Below, one piece after another: positions 62,401 through 64,000 of a stretch of 64,000 nucleotides of DNA. Source of the stretch: CAYTSA01 sp964440345 (GTDB lineage: Bacteria; Desulfobacterota; Desulfovibrionia; Desulfovibrionales; Desulfovibrionaceae); the NCBI GenBank assembly GCA_964440345.1, contig CAYTSA010000006.1, positions 29,971 to 93,970 of the forward strand, read 5' to 3'. Under the pieces are notes generated by a model that searched no databases, was not told the origin of the DNA, and saw only the letters and a program-made list of their open reading frames with translations. The translations under genes and the position numbers were made by a program. Position 1 is the stretch's first letter. Each line of letters opens with the position of its first letter.

Positions 62401-63676
62401 TATGGTGGCTTACACTGTTGACGAAAATACGGCAGACACCTCACGATCCGGATCGTTAACTATTGCTGGTAAAAGCCACTCTATAACTCAATCCGCGGGG
62501 ACAATCTGTGACGTCTTATCCGAGGAAACCGTCATTTCCCCTGCTGATAGATACCAAAAGTCATTCGGCGATAGTGTATCAGTCGCAGGTGATTATTTAC
62601 TTGTAGGTGCTAGGCATTCTGATTACGATTCTGTTAACTACCCCTCTTACGCTGGCGCAGCCTATATCTTTCAAAAGGCTGGGTCTTCATGGGTGCAGGT
62701 GGAGAAGTTCATGGCTGAAGATCAAGGTATAACAAATAATGACTATTTTGGCATCTCTTTAGCAATGACGGAGGACGCCACTTATGCCATTATAGGATCA
62801 CCAGGCTCTGATGTCCAAAATAGTAATTCTGCTGGCTTGGCGTATATTTACAAAAGGTCAGGCACATCCTGGGCTAGGGATGCAATCATTCAGGCTTCTG
62901 ACCCTAGCAATGAACATGCTTTCGGAAAAGGAGTCTGCATAGCTGACAACTTCGTAGTAGCTATTGGCTACTCCCGCGTTAATATCCAGTCAGCTAAGCA
63001 TAGCGCTGTGTACATCTTTGAACGCTCCGGAGATTCCTGGACTGAAACGGGTAAATTCTTTGTCGAAGACGACGGCGAATACGTTGAATTGAGTGGAGAT
63101 GTCGCAATTTCAGGAGAGTATCTTTACGTGACAGGCACGGACGCTGACGATATTGAAAAAGTATATGTGTTCCAAGGGGCAGGCGCATCGTGGTCTCCAG
63201 TAGCTGAACTTACGTCGGATGATGGAAATCCGTTTTTTACGAAAGGGGGCATGCAAGTATCTGGAGACTATATAATCGTAGGAGCTAACGGTGATAGTGA
63301 CGATGGAATTATGGGTGGCGCGGCATATATTTTCAAACGTACTGGCGACTCCTGGTCTCAAACTGCTAAATTAACTGCCATCGAGACGACCTCATCAAGT
63401 TTTGGCGACAGTGTCGCAATATCAGCAGAGTACGCCCTGGTGGGAGGATATGTGGGCGATTACAAAAATATACATGACTCCGCATACTTATACAAGCGAT
63501 CTAGAGAGGCTTGGTCATTGCTAAAAACAATTAAACCCTCGGAAAATGATGGATTGTATGGCCGCTTCGGAGAAAGTTCTGCTCTTTCTGAAGATTTTGT
63601 AGTAGTGGGTAATCATAACAACATGGGCGCTAATCGCGGTGCTGTACATGTGTATACGTTTTGTAACAAAAACTAA
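59450..63676 (+). CDS. Large exported protein: same N-terminal module plus LamG, two BACON-like domains and a seven-repeat FG-GAP propeller
   Basis: The signal peptide is interrupted by a 10-N gap, but the reading frame continues. Residues about 45-590 match the neighbouring large protein closely (WSPSAGSFINPDKEF, GDFDGFGHLNS, MIGVGLLTGGTGIITS). Then come a LamG-like domain (about 616-840, YYPFNGSAYDASGNGHDG), two almost identical BACON-like domains (about 843-1020), and seven FG-GAP-type repeats (about 1030-1408), each with a G-A/S-Y-I/L-Y/F core ending in SW. Seven repeats suit a beta-propeller. LamG and propeller domains bind sugars or surfaces. Codon use is strikingly AT-rich, so the gene was probably acquired. 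Confidence 0.8.
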   Translation: MRHISFLTFSHLFIYQKYXXXXFLCLFILLFYGHLSLTYAQQETDRTLEKDSNFLLRVLPPILANSNSTPRSDSLSINMWSPSAGSFINPDKEFTISANVSYELKTQSSATLELSVYRCHADNQCSRWSWDTEEIIRGSGYATLSSSFGAVSTDAYMVATCVIRQDEYTLLATSQWSGDYPIINPEVANPKNLYNWSPTWIEFYSDKPRLFSLLGNSYSYVSALETWDDDVRVIPLVGRIGPDGELEAVNPETEKNEYIAAMQYALMRFGDFDGFGHLNSSSYWRDKADAMAEAAEASDPSQANAGVYFLSTGKSLFMIGVGLLTGGTGIITSVGSILELGSFMLDMYTNVLSDPDMGNDLGAATILTNLVSPRSYSDSDAFPSSDMHDYVLRGVSASNELVSMNNYGLEALSFLTETKLVSENDLSSSIDIILSNKDLTITHHLQGVKLLQHPYHVTQAAALGFAKIGVTYAVEKLADIGPYCKNMLANLQYHYNTLSIAADSIAHDIDAIPSITDSAELQNHLALLSWKIDLWYKCWHETVKVLYMRLREVDKSGWHSWMLSESEVESIGEAADYWEDYSLRLSNLVDDAAISIDYMLSYGNNAGGGETEENLIAYYPFNGSAYDASGNGHDGIVNGATLTFDKNSNPDSAYFFDGNNDYIFIGDLEYSSLNDYTISVWIRPDTVNKRQDIIGNYSSNRDHQGHDSLTMMVYSSDNDNYAGQITFLHRDSDKYNGGNYEAGDFISSSVEIETGNVYNIVVVRDTTSDSMRMYLNGVLQSELTSLSQNAITASTDWRIGYLTRPEGKDVFFQGLIDDIRIYNRGLTTSEVAALYDGSDPPEFCTYSLTPASASFDASGGSGSVSVDASSTDCSWTAKSSASWINITSGFSSTGDGMVAYTVDENTADTSRSGSLTIAGKSFTVSQSAAASCSYSLTPASASFEASGGSGSVSVDASSTDCSWTAKSNASWINITSGSSSTGDGMVAYTVDENTADTSRSGSLTIAGKSHSITQSAGTICDVLSEETVISPADRYQKSFGDSVSVAGDYLLVGARHSDYDSVNYPSYAGAAYIFQKAGSSWVQVEKFMAEDQGITNNDYFGISLAMTEDATYAIIGSPGSDVQNSNSAGLAYIYKRSGTSWARDAIIQASDPSNEHAFGKGVCIADNFVVAIGYSRVNIQSAKHSAVYIFERSGDSWTETGKFFVEDDGEYVELSGDVAISGEYLYVTGTDADDIEKVYVFQGAGASWSPVAELTSDDGNPFFTKGGMQVSGDYIIVGANGDSDDGIMGGAAYIFKRTGDSWSQTAKLTAIETTSSSFGDSVAISAEYALVGGYVGDYKNIHDSAYLYKRSREAWSLLKTIKPSENDGLYGRFGESSALSEDFVVVGNHNNMGANRGAVHVYTFCNKN
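59505..59514. other. Assembly gap (10 N) in a signal peptide
   Basis: Ten undetermined bases fall about 55 bases into the second large exported-protein gene. The frame happens to be kept, so the true length is probably 10 or differs by a multiple of three. Confidence 0.95.
61985..62512 (+). repeat. Tandem 264-bp duplication encoding two BACON-like domains
   Basis: Units begin at 61985 and 62249 and differ by only a few bases (for example S/N at one site and F/S at another). The codons here are visibly more GC-rich than in the rest of the gene. This points to recent duplication and perhaps separate origin of the domain. Confidence 0.9.
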
Positions 63677-64000
63677 GCGACACATACCTTTATTGATCAA
63701 AAAATTTTTTTTCATACAATTTATAGCTCCATGTATCTTTACACTGCTGCAAACATCACCAAAGGAGCATTTATTTATTCAAATTAGAGAATGAGATGGA
63801 AGCGCAGAAGCCTATGCCTATGTTTTTTTACCGTCACATTTTTGACGTACGCTTCGATGATTCAATATACATCTAAATTATTATGGATGGAAAAACTCTT
63901 GAAAAAAAATGCTTGACAGGGCCTTGCGCAGGAGTTTATCTACTCCTTCTTTGTTTTTGCCCAAAACAGTAACGCCACACTGCAGGAGGATGTCCCGTGG
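63677..64000 (+). promoter_or_regulatory. Terminal region with a candidate promoter and ribosome site of a gene beyond the window
   Basis: TTGACA (63913-63918) is followed after 18 bases by TATCTA. A further 50 bases on, GCAGGAGGATGTCCCGTGG gives a strong ribosome site 7 bases before a GTG at 63997. A new gene probably starts at the window edge. The preceding AT-rich stretch shows no other gene. Confidence 0.4.

Overview
The window comes from a sulfate-reducing member of the Desulfovibrionales. The clearest markers are a dsrA-dsrB-dsrD operon (dissimilatory sulfite reductase) followed by a cobyrinate/siroheme amidase gene, a desulforedoxin, a very large FAD/Fe-S lactate-dehydrogenase-type protein, an anaerobic Ni-CO dehydrogenase with its CooC maturase, and a DVU0772-type small protein. 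Most genes have GC-rich codons and good Shine-Dalgarno sites. Three 10-N assembly gaps are present; one breaks a gene and one falls inside a signal peptide.

Layout. 0-7 kb: a Maf/DUF115 protein, a VCBS-repeat exported protein, an M23 peptidase, a TtcA-type tRNA thiolase, a membrane protein and a TauE/SafE (TSUP) anion transporter. 7-13 kb: a divergent redox cluster of two Fe-S proteins (one broken by a gap) and a molybdopterin oxidoreductase without an export signal, followed by an FmdE-MoCF fusion protein. 12.9-20 kb: a shrunken sugar-transporter remnant, a double glycosyltransferase, cooS-cooC, and a patch of truncated signalling genes next to a small exported protein. 20-25 kb: a periplasmic amino-acid-type binding protein, a sensor kinase and a receiver-STAS protein in one apparent operon, without transporter genes. 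25-29 kb: a kinase-fold phosphotransferase and a large secreted protein with a papain/C39-like triad. 29-41 kb: the dsr operon, a LytTR regulator with a degenerate receiver, acetyl-CoA synthetase, and the lactate-dehydrogenase-type enzyme. 41-55 kb: oxidative-stress-type small genes, an RhlE-type helicase, cheW, and a housekeeping run mfd - two SurA-type chaperones - rodZ - recO - glyQ - glyS.

55.5-63.7 kb is the accessory part. Two large exported paralogues share a roughly 550-residue N-terminal module of unknown function but carry unrelated C-terminal recognition domains: two Lcl/DUF1566 domains in one; LamG, two BACON-like domains and a probable seven-bladed FG-GAP propeller in the other. 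A vapBC toxin-antitoxin pair lies between them. The first paralogue sits between two exact 28-bp copies of the 3' end of glyS, as if a 2.8-kb segment had been inserted at an att-like site that regenerates the glyS stop. This is the most promising candidate for an undescribed system.

Metabolically the window joins lactate oxidation, acetate activation, CO oxidation and sulfite reduction, with oxygen-stress defence and sulfur-compound transport nearby. Smaller signals include a dispersed double-hairpin repeat in three copies, a long nested palindrome, a PerR/Fur-like operator inside a promoter, and hairpins between the dsr genes.
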